Shown: piece by piece, positions 1-12,300 of the stretch
Layout of the letters: every line of letters starts with the position of its first letter
Position numbering within the stretch: position 1 is the first letter of the stretch
Origin: Comamonas fluminis
GTDB lineage: Bacteria; Pseudomonadota; Gammaproteobacteria; Burkholderiales; Burkholderiaceae_C
Assembly (NCBI RefSeq): GCF_019186805.1
Contig: NZ_CP066783.1
Coordinates: 2,617,501 to 2,681,500 of the forward strand
DNA: 64,000 bases
Direction: 5' to 3'
Notes under the pieces: model-generated
The model's database searches: none
What the model saw: the letters and a program-made list of their open reading frames with translations, nothing else
What the model was told of the DNA's origin: nothing
Made by a program: the position numbers and the translations under genes

Positions 1-82
1 AAACCATGGCACATTGCCGCTCAGGCATTCATGATAGCCGCCCGCGCAAGCAGGCGCCGGGTATGCGCAGAGTTCCTGCCAG

Positions 83-346
83 TCAGCCCAGTGAACGTAC
101 CTGAAGCCGGAACTGACCGCGTTCTTCAACTGGCAGCACATGCTTGAGCATTTGAGGGTCGCAGGCGCCAAGTTCCTGAAAATTGCGGCGCCCTTCGCGC
201 AGCGTCATGCGGTTGGGGCTTGATCGCTCATCGGGCTGATCCACATCGATTCCATCGTCTTCCCAGAAGCAGACTTTGCAGATGCTGTAGTCGCCAGAAC
301 TATCGAGCGAAAAATAGTCACAGCAGGGGCATTGATAGAGTTTCAT
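83..346 (-). CDS. CPCC family cysteine-rich protein
   Basis: An 87-residue protein. It carries CPCC near the N-terminus (residues 6-9) and a second pair CKVC at about 23-26, followed by FWEDDG and DQPDERS. This is the layout of the small CPCC family, presumed to bind one zinc ion through the two cysteine pairs. No enzymatic role is known for the family and none is visible here. It lies downstream of icd in the same direction but is separated from it by a strong terminator, so it is probably transcribed alone. The start codon (346) gives the typical MKLYQCPCC beginning of the family. Confidence 0.75.
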   Translation of the reverse strand: MKLYQCPCCDYFSLDSSGDYSICKVCFWEDDGIDVDQPDERSSPNRMTLREGRRNFQELGACDPQMLKHVLPVEERGQFRLQVRSLG

Positions 347-410
347 GTCAAACAGCCTTCCAGCGCTTATTCAATATGCGCGAGCAGCTTCTGTTTATAT
401 AGCAATCCGC

Positions 411-451
411 CATCAAAAAAGCCGGTGGCCTTTTCAGGCGCACCGGCTTTT
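411..451 (-). terminator. Rho-independent terminator of icd
   Basis: A 7-bp stem GCCGGTG (421-427) / CACCGGC (441-447) is followed, in the minus direction, by a run of six T (complement of 415-420). On the plus strand the hairpin is also followed by TTTT, so it may act in both directions. It begins about 40 nt after the icd stop codon. Confidence 0.8.
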
Positions 452-492
452 CGTTTCTGCAGGCGGGCTACCCCGCTCTGCAAAACCCTTGC

Positions 493-2724
<2,232 letters not shown>

Positions 2725-3024
2725 CTCTTGTCTCAGGTAATGAAAAGGTGGGGGCGTGCCTTGGGCCTTCATCCCGAGCTTTCGCAATGGGGCCTGACAC
2801 AGCAGGAAGCATTGCTATTCCTTGCAATACGTTCCCACAATACAAAATTCTAAGCGCAACCGGTGCAAAATTTTTAAGTCTTGTACAAGACCTAGGGTTT
2901 TACATTCACTTTATCGCCCTGTTTTCATTGGGAAAGTGGCGAAAGACCTTCATTTTCCAGCATGTAAAAAATGTGGCACTTGATGAACCTCAGCCGCTTC
3001 TCACTTTATGCCACCCTATAATTT
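2725..3024. other. Intergenic region, icd promoter side, up to the prophage edge
   Basis: About 300 nt without a convincing gene. The half near icd should carry its promoter and leader. The segment around 2830-2960 is clearly AT-rich compared with the surroundings. No clear operator or RNA structure was recognised. The prophage is judged to begin near 3025. Confidence 0.5.
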
Positions 3025-3079
3025 TGTAACGGCAAGGCAGATACCGGTGCGCTTCACCCAGTCAATTGCGTCGCGCCGC

Positions 3080-3145
3080 CTTTGGCACAAATTTGCACGC
3101 GCTTTGGCACAAATTTGCGCCGCCTTTGGCACAGAACCTAACAGA
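3080..3145 (+). repeat. Three 22-bp direct repeats, candidate transposase binding sites (late-gene end)
   Basis: The sequence CTTTGGCACA occurs at 3080, 3102 and 3124, an exact 22-bp period (about two helical turns). The first two repeats extend as CTTTGGCACAAATTTGC. Inverted copies occur at the other prophage edge (44716-44747, 44832-44841). Multiple short sites at both genome ends are the rule for MuA-type transposases. Assignment as MuA binding sites is inference from position, repetition and inverted orientation. Confidence 0.7.
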
Positions 3146-3148
3146 CCT

Positions 3149-3940
3149 TTAAAAAAGTCCTGCCGGTTCCTCACTTCTCGCCCAGCTGTAAATCACCAGC
3201 TCGCCACGCTCCACGCGATTCGCGCCTCCTCCGACCGTGTAGTCCAGTTTTAAAGCCTCCATCTCGAAGTCTTTAAAGCATTCCCGAATCGCCGGATGGT
3301 CGTTGATACTGATCACGGCCTTGCCCTTAATCCCCTTGAGCTTCGCTGCCATCAGCTCGTACTGATCCCACTCAAACGGCACGCCGTAGCCTTCAGTCTC
3401 CCAATAAGGCGGGTCTAAGTAAAACAACGTGTGCTGCCTGTCGTAGCGATCAATGCATTGCGCCCAGTCCAGTTGCTCGATGTAAGTGCCGCTGGCCATC
3501 CTCAGATGCGCTGCAGACAGGTTCTCCTCGATCCGCAGCAAATTGATCGCCGGAGCCGTCGTCGCAGTACCGAATGTCTGGCCCGACACCTTCCCGCCAA
3601 AGCTCTGCTGCTGCAGGTAAAAGAAGCGAGCAGCCCGCTGAATGTCCGTCAAAGTCTCGGGCCGTGTCTCCTGCAGCCATTTAAAGACCTGCCTACTGGT
3701 CAAGGCCCATTTAAATTGCCTGACGAACTCTTCCAGGTGGTGCGTCACCACCCGGTAGAGGTTGACCAGGTCGCCGTTGACGTCGTTCAAGACTTCCACG
3801 TCAGCCGGGTGGCGGGCAAAGTAAACCGCCGCACCACCGGCAAAGACCTCCACATAGCAGCTATGGGCAGGAAAGCGCTTCAAGAGCATGTCCACCAGGC
3901 GGCGCTTGCCTCCGATCCAAGGGACGATTGGGTTTGTCAT
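3149..3940 (-). CDS. Phage DNA N6-adenine methyltransferase (Dam/D12 class)
   Basis: A 263-residue SAM-dependent DNA adenine methylase. Seen: WIGGKR at residues 8-13 and EVFAGGA at 31-37 (SAM binding), and the catalytic DPPY at 176-179, in the order typical of the D12 class. It is the last late gene, at the phage end where Mu carries mom, so its likely role is protecting phage DNA from host restriction. Its first 80 nt overlap the com gene. The ATG at 3940 has no Shine-Dalgarno sequence (ctgaaactt precedes it), consistent with a need for Com-dependent translation as for Mu mom. Target sequence unknown. Confidence 0.9.
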   Translation of the reverse strand: MTNPIVPWIGGKRRLVDMLLKRFPAHSCYVEVFAGGAAVYFARHPADVEVLNDVNGDLVNLYRVVTHHLEEFVRQFKWALTSRQVFKWLQETRPETLTDIQRAARFFYLQQQSFGGKVSGQTFGTATTAPAINLLRIEENLSAAHLRMASGTYIEQLDWAQCIDRYDRQHTLFYLDPPYWETEGYGVPFEWDQYELMAAKLKGIKGKAVISINDHPAIRECFKDFEMEALKLDYTVGGGANRVERGELVIYSWARSEEPAGLF

Positions 3941-4094
3941 AAGTTTCAGCTGTAGACCCTCTGAGGGGCTCTGGTTCGGCGCTCCTGGCGCTCAGCTGAT
4001 TGAATGCCCCACACCTGGGGCACTTGATGTTCAGGCGCAGAAACACGCCCTCACCTAACTTCTCGCGGCAGTTGCCGCAGCGAATCTCGTCCAT
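3861..4094 (-). CDS. com: Com-like zinc-finger translational regulator
   Basis: A 77-residue protein with the Mu Com pattern: CGNC near the N-terminus, then a hydrophobic stretch and CPRCGAFN, giving a four-cysteine zinc site, followed by a polar tail. In Mu, Com binds mom mRNA and opens its translation start. Here com overlaps the following adenine methylase by 80 nt in another frame, the same com-then-modification-gene arrangement. The ATG at 4094 is preceded by AAAGG; an upstream TTG is possible but unlikely. Function in this phage is inferred from family and position. Confidence 0.8.
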   Translation of the reverse strand: MDEIRCGNCREKLGEGVFLRLNIKCPRCGAFNQLSARSAEPEPLRGSTAETYDKPNRPLDRRQAPPGGHALEALSCP

Positions 4095-4244
4095 TTGCAA
4101 GCCTTTAAAACCTTTAAAAGTCTGGTAGGCTCAGCGCGCTCTGTACAGGGTGAGCGGGCCTTGCCAGCTTGCAGGCTGGTTCTGCGGCTGGGGTCTGGTC
4201 AGGTGTTCGTAGCACTTGGCCAGGTCGCCCGTTCTTTTTTGTGG

Positions 4245-4466
4245 CTACACCTCCCCCTGCGTGTAAGTCAGGCTTGGAGCCTCGCCCTCAATCACGCCGT
4301 CGCGCACAAAGACACGCTGGCCAGCTTGCGCCGCACCTCTCGCCTGAAGTCGCCCACCGCCAGGCATTTCGATCGTGGCCACGCCGTTGACCACAAAAGC
4401 GACCGTCCCCACTTCCAGCGGCCTAGGTGACTGCAGGTCCATGAACTGCTTATAGAGGTTAGGCAT
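4245..4466 (-). CDS. Small phage tail-region protein, unknown function
   Basis: A 73-residue protein (MPNLYKQFMDL...). It overlaps the end of the upstream 631-residue tail gene by 8 nt, so translation is probably coupled, and this decides the start at 4466. The sequence is rich in short beta-type segments (VGTVAFVVNGVATIEM) without a motif I recognise. It is the last gene of the tail cluster before com; a gap of about 150 nt follows with no clear gene. Confidence 0.6.
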   Translation of the reverse strand: MPNLYKQFMDLQSPRPLEVGTVAFVVNGVATIEMPGGGRLQARGAAQAGQRVFVRDGVIEGEAPSLTYTQGEV

Positions 4467-6354
4467 GTGTCTCGACCTCCAGTGTTTGACGCAGCTTGGG
4501 CGCGGCCCAGTTGACCGATGTGGAACGCACGATGCCCATAGAGGTTTCATACCCCTGATGACGCACAAAATTTCCCGGCAAAATCACGCCTACCTCTGGC
4601 AAAACTTGCATCGTCAGAGTTAAAATAGCTTGTCTATTGGTGTTTGCTAATTCAGCAAGGCCGCGCTGTCTTTGCGCCGTCGCATCAGTAATCAAGGCAT
4701 GCGTCACTTGAGGTGCTATCAAGTCTCCTGCCGTTCCCGCTCTGGTGATCGGCCCAAACACTCCCGCACTTACACCGCCCACAAACACACGGTTGTAGTC
4801 GGGCTTGTCCACGAACTCAGTACCCTCTACCTCGGCCACAGCTGCTGGGATCTCAAAATCCGGCGTCACATCGCCCCAGTTCCATGGAGCGACTGGGTAC
4901 TTCGGCAGAATGCGGAGCACCTGGTCAGTGTTGTGCGGCTGCACATAGCCGCCAGCTGCTTCAGCGATATCGTTGATCGCGTCCATGTAGCTTCCCTGCA
5001 GCGCCCAGGCTCCAGCTGGCACTTGCCAGTCTTCTAGCTGCCAGTCGACATCCCAGCCAATCGACACGCCATTGACTTTGAGCGCCTCGATCGCCAGTTG
5101 CTGAGCTGTCAGTGTTTGCGTGGGATTACCAAAGGGCATGGACTTCGCCCAAGGCTCTGACAACACTGCTGCAATGCCGCGCCCAGATACCGACCAGCGC
5201 TCCTGCGGCATGAAGCCGCGATCACGACTGGTGCGCTCCAGGCGCAGCTTGAATGGCACACCATTGATGTTGGCCATCAACAGCGCTGGATCGCCATCTC
5301 TATCGCGACCCAGGTGTACCGCAGCATCTTTATGCAGTGATGCCGTCCAGTTCCATGTCCAGCTCTGGAAATCCAGCGACATATTGAAGCCCAGCGCAGG
5401 CAGCTCAGCGCCGGTATCCAGCCGCGTCAGCATGACTTGATTAAGCACGACGTAAACCTTTCTGACGGGAACAATGACCTTGCCAGGCTGTGGCCCGCTG
5501 CTCTTACAGCAGGCAAATACCAATGCGCTTGATGCAGACCATGGTTTGCAAAACAGCAGCTCAATCGGCCCGCCGACGAGCTGCTCGTAACAGCCGCTTT
5601 TTTCCGGCTCTGGTGGCTTGGGTACCGACTTGCCTGCAGGCGGTTTCATCGCCTGCTGGTATCTGACCAAGTAGCCCGTGTACAGCGGCACCGATGGACC
5701 CGCTCCATCAGTGAGCAGGTACTGCAGCCCCACTGCATCCTGAGCCGATGTCTCCAGCAGCAAGCGGCGATCGCGTAGGCTTTCCTGAAACCGCACCCGC
5801 CAGCCAGCACGCGTGGCCACGGCATCCTGGGTAGTGGCCACCGTCCCCACCCGCACGCCTATGCCGTTCTGCCAGCGCGCCTGCGCGGCAGCTCCCTGCA
5901 GTGCCTGCGCCTGCTGAAACCGCCCCAAGGCAGCTGCATTCAGGCGCTGACCGTCCTTCCAGACCACACCAAACTGGTCCAGCAAAGGTGTTGCCTCCTG
6001 CGCAGCTGATGTCCAACCCTCTGGCAGTGAGTCTGTCGATTGCCAGCCCGAGATCCAGGCCTCGGCAACTGGCCGTGCCTGCTGGGCCATAGATGCGACG
6101 TCGGCCACGACAGGCCGGGGCGTGTCTGTGTTGTAGCGCACCACTGCGCTACAGCGCACGCCTGGCATACGGCAAGCTGCAACCAGGTCTCTGCGCACAT
6201 GCACCAACGACCGGATGCGCAGGCCCGGCATACGCGCAGCAATGAGCAGCGTCGCATCAGGAATGCCCGAGCCACCGCCGTCATCACCAAAAACCAAGTC
6301 GACCGGATTTCCGGCCTTCCATGGCTTTTTAAAGACAAGATCGATTGCAGGCAT
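4459..6354 (-). CDS. Phage tail tip / baseplate hub-like protein
   Basis: A 631-residue protein downstream of the tape measure and tail fibre-type genes. The N-terminal 20 residues (VFKKPWKAGNPVDLVFG) are echoed at about residue 265 (PIELLFCKPWSASSALVF), an internal repeat. The C-terminal part (from about 520) resembles tail hub proteins of transposable siphophages in general character. It overlaps its upstream neighbour by one nucleotide (TGATG). Exact role is inferred from gene order. Confidence 0.6.
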   Translation of the reverse strand: MPAIDLVFKKPWKAGNPVDLVFGDDGGGSGIPDATLLIAARMPGLRIRSLVHVRRDLVAACRMPGVRCSAVVRYNTDTPRPVVADVASMAQQARPVAEAWISGWQSTDSLPEGWTSAAQEATPLLDQFGVVWKDGQRLNAAALGRFQQAQALQGAAAQARWQNGIGVRVGTVATTQDAVATRAGWRVRFQESLRDRRLLLETSAQDAVGLQYLLTDGAGPSVPLYTGYLVRYQQAMKPPAGKSVPKPPEPEKSGCYEQLVGGPIELLFCKPWSASSALVFACCKSSGPQPGKVIVPVRKVYVVLNQVMLTRLDTGAELPALGFNMSLDFQSWTWNWTASLHKDAAVHLGRDRDGDPALLMANINGVPFKLRLERTSRDRGFMPQERWSVSGRGIAAVLSEPWAKSMPFGNPTQTLTAQQLAIEALKVNGVSIGWDVDWQLEDWQVPAGAWALQGSYMDAINDIAEAAGGYVQPHNTDQVLRILPKYPVAPWNWGDVTPDFEIPAAVAEVEGTEFVDKPDYNRVFVGGVSAGVFGPITRAGTAGDLIAPQVTHALITDATAQRQRGLAELANTNRQAILTLTMQVLPEVGVILPGNFVRHQGYETSMGIVRSTSVNWAAPKLRQTLEVETHA

Positions 6355-6749
6355 CAGTAGATCCGCGTTTCGCCCAGAATGGCTTTGCCGCCTGCGTAGA
6401 GCTGGGTGCCCGTGCTTCCGAGCAGCTTAAAGTGGCCCTGGCCAGCCTCATCAGTCACCAAACCGCGCCCGATGAGTTTGCCGTCGCTTGTGCTCCAGAT
6501 GCCGATGGAGGCCTGGCCGCTGGAGATGATCATGTCGCCACCGCCGTTAGCTTGCGTCAACAGCAAAGAGCCATCGGCAGTGATCTGACCACAGGGCTTG
6601 GTCAGAGTGAGCGTGACCAGCAACTGCTCATTCGCGTCATACAGCGCGATACGTGACGGCTCCTGCTCAGCATCAACATATGCGAGCGTTGCTTGCAGCC
6701 GCACCAGCGCATGGGCTGCCGAGATCTCGAATTCAGGCAACTCGCTCAT
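6354..6749 (-). CDS. Phage tail-region protein, unknown function
   Basis: A 131-residue protein, MSELPEFEISAAHALVRL at the start, then mostly short beta strands with a glycine-rich C-terminal half. No signal peptide, membrane segment or catalytic motif is visible. It overlaps both neighbours by a few bases and is plainly part of the tail operon. It could be an accessory tail-tip protein; this is position only. Confidence 0.6.
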   Translation of the reverse strand: MSELPEFEISAAHALVRLQATLAYVDAEQEPSRIALYDANEQLLVTLTLTKPCGQITADGSLLLTQANGGGDMIISSGQASIGIWSTSDGKLIGRGLVTDEAGQGHFKLLGSTGTQLYAGGKAILGETRIY

Positions 6750-8158
6750 GGAGTCACCTCGGGCAGCTGATTGTTCGCTACGACCGTGAAATAGCCTTTT
6801 TCGTGATCCCAGGCCTCGATGTCGTACTCATAGCGCTCATTGACTTCATCAAATCTGTAGCTGCCGTCCGCCGCACTCCAAGTTTCACGAGCCAGCATCC
6901 CATCGCGACTGCGGAACAAACGAACTCGCCTTTGCAGCACATGCTGACCCGCATCTTCCCGAACAGTGCCGTAAATGCTGCCCAAGCCACTGAATTCTCT
7001 GTCGCACAGCAGCTCTGCACGTAACTCGGCACCGACAGATAAGCCCTGCGGGATCGTCTCAGATTTGATCGGCACAATGATCGTCGCGCCCAGCACATCA
7101 GAGATCGGCACTGCGTCATTCAAAAGAGCGATTTCTGCACCGGATAGCACGCGATTGAAAATTGCGACGCTCCCAATCATGCTGCCTGCGGGCAGACCGC
7201 TGGTCCCATTTCTCGAACCGATACACAAATAATTCGTGTTGTATGTTGGAAGCCGGTACCCTGCAGCGATAGCCGGCCGCATCGTATCCAGTGCGCCATC
7301 TACATAAATACGTCCGTAGTTGACAGAGTCGAACGTCAGCACAACTCGGTGCGGCTTTCCGTCATTGACGGGCCTGGTAGTCGCATACACACTATTTGCG
7401 CTGCCCACAGGAATGAGTAGGCATCCTGTTGAAACGCGCATCTCCGGATTTGCCACCCCACTCCATGTTTGAATAGACCAGCCTTGATTGTCTGAGCCGT
7501 GTTCAACAACTACTAAGTTATCAGTCGTTGTTGTCTGCATATCTAAGACAACAGAAAACGTCGAAGCGTCGACCCCTGTGATACCCGGAACTACAACTTT
7601 CCCCGTTGTTTGCGGATCAAAAGCCTGCGCACCATCACTCGTCAACTGAGCAGGCACAATCGCACCACCGGTACGAGTTGCGGTTCGAGTGCCAGCAATG
7701 TCTGCCTGCGTTGTCCCAGACTCATTAAGCAGCCACATCCCCGATGGGTTTAAGTTCTGTGCGTCTGCAAGCTTTCTTGGATTTCTGCGAAACCAAGACT
7801 CTCCTGCTTCTGATGCTGCCCACGCTGTAAATCCAGCCTCTTGATCCACCGACGTTAGGGAGGCTCTGCGAGGCAAAGATGCCCCAGTGAGCACCAGTCC
7901 GTCGATGCTGTAGCTCGCAGATAGGGTGATCTCAATATAAAAACCAGGCATCGCAACATCGAGCGCTGAGAATGTGCAGCTCGTCTGCGCATCGCCATCG
8001 AGCAAAGCGCTCAAGCTCCCTGCAGTTGGGGCGAAACTCGATGTCAGTACAGCACCGATTTCCACTCTCACACCCGCTTGCGTGAGCCCCAGCCCTGACA
8101 GCGCCAATGCCGCCCCCTGCAGATCAAGCCCCGTGATGCGCCAAATCTGGGATGCCAT
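6746..8158 (-). CDS. Phage tail protein with LamG/concanavalin-like domain
   Basis: A 470-residue protein. The central part (about 140-340) has the run of a laminin-G/lectin-like jelly roll: GMWLLNESG near its start, FSVVLDMQTT, KPHRVVLTFD, GRIYVDGALD and GSVAIFNRVLSGAEIALLND at its end. The C-terminal 80 residues (GSIYGTVREDAG ... YRFDEV) look like a carboxypeptidase-regulatory-type beta sandwich. Such domains in phage tails usually bind cell-surface sugars, so a host recognition role is likely. The start at 8158 has a GGAG sequence 11 nt upstream and leaves a 1-nt gap to the previous gene; an in-frame ATG 45 nt upstream would overlap it. Confidence 0.7.
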   Translation of the reverse strand: MASQIWRITGLDLQGAALALSGLGLTQAGVRVEIGAVLTSSFAPTAGSLSALLDGDAQTSCTFSALDVAMPGFYIEITLSASYSIDGLVLTGASLPRRASLTSVDQEAGFTAWAASEAGESWFRRNPRKLADAQNLNPSGMWLLNESGTTQADIAGTRTATRTGGAIVPAQLTSDGAQAFDPQTTGKVVVPGITGVDASTFSVVLDMQTTTTDNLVVVEHGSDNQGWSIQTWSGVANPEMRVSTGCLLIPVGSANSVYATTRPVNDGKPHRVVLTFDSVNYGRIYVDGALDTMRPAIAAGYRLPTYNTNYLCIGSRNGTSGLPAGSMIGSVAIFNRVLSGAEIALLNDAVPISDVLGATIIVPIKSETIPQGLSVGAELRAELLCDREFSGLGSIYGTVREDAGQHVLQRRVRLFRSRDGMLARETWSAADGSYRFDEVNERYEYDIEAWDHEKGYFTVVANNQLPEVTP

Positions 8159-8159
8159 A

Positions 8160-9341
8160 TCACTGTCTCCAGTTAGTGTTCGCCGCCCAGAAGGCCACGC
8201 CATTACCCGTTGTTGACGACGGGTTGCCTATCGCCAGAGACAAAACTGCCTGGTTTACGAATGCGCCGGTTCCGGGCGAGATTTTCAAGTTGCCGCCAAA
8301 CCCTGCGACCAGGTCATTCTGCGGACAAAAATAAGCGCCTGGCATCGTTCCGCGAGGACCGGCAGCTATTGCACCATCCATCACAAGAACATCTACAAGC
8401 CGCAATCCGTTATCCGCACGACTGGGAAATGCCCCCATCAGAGAATTGGCGCCAGAAGTAGCGGAAGTGGAGCCAAAAGCAACTTTGTCATAGATGACCG
8501 CCGACCCAATCCCGTGACTTGCACGCATAAGCGTGCGCCCATTAGGGTCCCCGCCCTGAAACACGCAACCCTCACGTGCTGCATAGCTGGAGCCTGTACT
8601 TCCCGTGAGACAGCCACACCAAGCGTCGCCACTGCGGTAACTATTAATGTCGCCGACATAGTTTGCGACTGCACCGTATGAGGCAGCACTCGCTGCCGAA
8701 CTAGCCTCATACGGCACAGGAACGTAATAGAAGCCCCGGCTGTCACCGATCAGCATCCAGAAAACTCCCGTTGCCGAGGCTGCCGAGCGCTTGTGCCAGT
8801 AATAGCCGCCCGCCAGGGCTGGTGCGATGCCTGTGCCAGTGTCCACATCGGTCATTGACTCGTACATCTGCACCCGGGCAAACAGGGCATTGCTGTCATC
8901 GATGCGGATAAATGGTCGCGTACCTCGTGGGTCTACAGGACGAAACACCGACACGTTGGTCTTGCTGAAAACCTCTTCCCAGCCGAGCGAGGGCATCTTG
9001 AAACTGAGAGAGCCCGTCACCGGGCCATCGGGCAAGTCTGTTTTAAATTCCACCCAGCCAGAGGCGACTGCAGTCACTCGCTGCTCGCCGTTGAGCGCCG
9101 CTGGCGAAGCACCGGACAGTGCTATCACGGCATGAATCTCTGCTGCACTCTTGCCACTGGCGAACGTCAAGCGACACACACCATTGGTGATAGCCGCAGA
9201 GTCCACGGCTTTTGTGCCCCAGCCAGTGACGAGAAATGCTCTTAGCGCTGCGTTCAGAGAGCCTGCCGTACCGTTGATGACGGATGCCCCTGTCATTGAG
9301 CTGTATGCGTGCTTGACGCTGGTGTCTACGATAGATGCCAT
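8160..9341 (-). CDS. Phage tail fibre/tip structural protein
   Basis: A 393-residue protein rich in Ser, Gly and Ala with short beta segments; no catalytic motif. It stands between the 1196-residue tail protein and the LamG-type protein, the position of host-contacting tail parts. The middle contains a Cys-containing stretch (GDAWCGCLTGS). Assigned by composition and gene order only. Confidence 0.55.
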   Translation of the reverse strand: MASIVDTSVKHAYSSMTGASVINGTAGSLNAALRAFLVTGWGTKAVDSAAITNGVCRLTFASGKSAAEIHAVIALSGASPAALNGEQRVTAVASGWVEFKTDLPDGPVTGSLSFKMPSLGWEEVFSKTNVSVFRPVDPRGTRPFIRIDDSNALFARVQMYESMTDVDTGTGIAPALAGGYYWHKRSAASATGVFWMLIGDSRGFYYVPVPYEASSAASAASYGAVANYVGDINSYRSGDAWCGCLTGSTGSSYAAREGCVFQGGDPNGRTLMRASHGIGSAVIYDKVAFGSTSATSGANSLMGAFPSRADNGLRLVDVLVMDGAIAAGPRGTMPGAYFCPQNDLVAGFGGNLKISPGTGAFVNQAVLSLAIGNPSSTTGNGVAFWAANTNWRQ

Positions 9342-9357
9342 ATCTCTCTCCGGGGAA

Positions 9358-12300
9358 TCAGTTGGATTGCGGGCGGTTCACGTCGCCCCGCGCAAGGATG
9401 GAAAAGTTGTGCTCGATGCCAGTCTCTGGCCCCGGCTGGATGGTGCGCACGATCCAGAACGGGTACAGCGCCCCGACGGTGTTGATACGCAGAATGTTTC
9501 CGATGGCCCAGCCGCCGCCAAAGCCCAGAGGATGAATAGTTAAAAATGGCTTTCCCGTGGCCGAGTTCAGGGGCGCGCAGACGGTATTGATATCGCCCGT
9601 GGCAATCACCCCCACATGCTCACCAATCACCCGATACTGGGTGGTCGATGTGAACTCCAGCACCCAGCGCTCGGTAGTGCCACCCGCGTTGGTGATCTCG
9701 ATAGGCGAGACGCTCTGGTCGTACTTTGCAGGAGGCTCCTGCCCCATGAGCGCGTCTGACCAGGCGTTGTCAACCCAGGTCTTTTGCGCAAATACGAGGC
9801 TCACCCGAGCAAACCGGTCACTGGCCTGCAGAGCGCTGGACACATAGGTGCCATCCTTGGGATAGTCATGCGTGAGCGCCCGGTTGAAGGTGATCTCGCC
9901 GGAGATCTGCACGTCCGTGGCCGTGGCCATGTCTTCGATGCGGTCCTCGATCACGATAGGCATGGTCATCGCCGCAACGTCGGTGAAGCTGACAGTGCCC
10001 GCTTCCAGATTCGCTGTGAAGCCCGTCAGGTGGTTTGTGCCGTTCGCATCACGAACCGCCACGCGAGACAGACGCGTGCGGGCCAAGTTGATGGTCTGGT
10101 TGTTGCTGACATTGAGCTGGGACGTGGTCTTGGTATGCCCCACTACGCACAGCGAACCTGCTCTAAAAATAGGCACTTTGCCGTCGCTTGGAAGGCGCAC
10201 TGGGTCGATACCGATGATGTCGGCATTCATAGGCAGATAGGCATAGGCCACTGCCGAGTAGCGCAAGGCGCTGGCCACAATGGGCGCGGGTTTAAAGATG
10301 CGGCCATCGAGCTGCACATTGGCGGGATCAAACCAAGGCTCGGACTCATTGCCCACTGCCACGACCATGCCGCCAAAGCCCAGACGCACCAGGCCGGTCT
10401 CAAAGTCCACCGTGCCGACCACGCCCGAAGCGCTGATGGTTCCATCAGTGGCAGCCGTGACGTTCTGCACACCGCCGCCAACGCGGGGTACCTGTACTGT
10501 GAGTGAGCCAGGACGCAGGGGAGCCGCAGCTGTGCGAAACACAAAGGCGCTGCTGAGCGCATCCCCCAGCGTCGTGACGCAGCTGGCCCTGCGCAGGCTG
10601 TTGCTGCTGCCTGTCGTCCAGGACGTGAGTGCCACGCGCCCCGTCGCGTAACTGAGCGTGCCGCGTGTCACAAAGCCGCCTGCTGTCAGAACCCGCAGCG
10701 CGCCACGGCCATCGTCACTCCATGGCTGACCACTTACGGGCAAAAGCACAGCAGAGCCAGGCACCACGGGCGCCCGCACGCCAGTGACCAGGTCAAACTC
10801 GGGTGCGAAGACCACCTGCAGTGTCTTGCGGGTTGCGCTGCCAGTGGTCCGGAACCGCAGCTTGACGTAGCCGCTTTCGTCATTGGGATAGGTGCTGGGG
10901 GCCGCTACATACTCAATGCCTTCATAGTTCAGGCGATACTGGGCTGTGCCCACCCACACATTGCCGCTGGTTTGCGTAGCCGAGTAGCGAGGCTTGGGAA
11001 TCCGAATGGACACATCAGGGTTTAAGTCAATCGCTCCGGTTGCATAAGTCACGGTGCCCACTTGCACACCATCCAGCATCAACTTGCCTGCACCGTCATC
11101 ACGGGCGATCTGGATCGGGTCCACCAGGCTCACACCCATCTCATCAATCTGAGCCTTGCTGTATGTGCCCAGCACGCTGGTGTCCGTGAGCGTGTTCCAC
11201 TCAACTTCGACCGTATAGGGCACAAGCGAACCCTGGCCAGCCGAGACTGCCAGTCGGCCCTGGCCGTTGCGCGATGGGTGTGCAAGATTGACTTCAACCG
11301 CAGGAGCTGTGTCGACCGTGACATCGAGCACTGTGCCCACGGCTGGCATCAGCTTGGGGGCAAACAGCACCTCGGAGCGGCCCACACGCACTTCGCCGGT
11401 GGCGTCGCCCTGCAACTGCCAGGCAGCATTGGCCGTAGCAGTGCGCTGGATCTGCCCATCCATCCATTTGATATCGAAGGCACCGGGGTACAGCGCCTGG
11501 CCAGCGGGCAGTTGCAGGGCAATGGTCTGGCTGATGAGCAGGTCAACGGCTGCGTGCACGGTCTCTTGCGTAGGCACACCCCATTGCCAGACGATGGAGC
11601 TGCCCACATCGGGCAATGCACCCAGTGTGACCACATAGCTGCCAGTTTCTGCGCTGTACGTTCCCGCGCCATAGCTGGAATCGGTACCGCGCAGCGCGCC
11701 GTCTCCAGCGTCGGAAAGCACATACCAGCGCCCCTGCGCACGATACGCTGCAGACAAGGTGCCGCGTGCAGGAGTCGGCGTGATGAAGCCGGTATAGGAC
11801 TGACTGCGGTTCTCAGCCGTGATGCGGATCTCGCTGGACTGAGGCATGCGCTGCATATACGCAGCAGGCCGGTAGGTCACTGTCTTGGTGCCTGGGTAGC
11901 TGCCAGAGCTGGAGGTCACCACGCCATTGGCATAGTCCACGATGCCAATCTGCTGGGTACCAGACATGAGGATGCCTCCCACGTCCGTGAAGGTCGCACC
12001 GCCCACGACGATCTTGAGTGAACCGGGCAAGCAGCCACCGGGCAGCACCATGCTGGTGATGGTGCTCCAGGCCTGATCTGTCGCGAAGGTCACTGCCTCG
12101 GAGCCTGACACTGGCAAACCTGCAGCAGCATAGGGAATCGCCGCAGGTATGGGCGTCTCGCTCTGCGCCGAAGGCACGATCTGCGTCATGATCGTCTTGG
12201 CGATGATCGTGAAGTCGCCCAGCGCTGCGGCTTTTTGCACAGGGGTCACGCCCACATAGCTGCCAGCATCTGCGACCACAGTGTCGCGCAAGCGGGCGCT

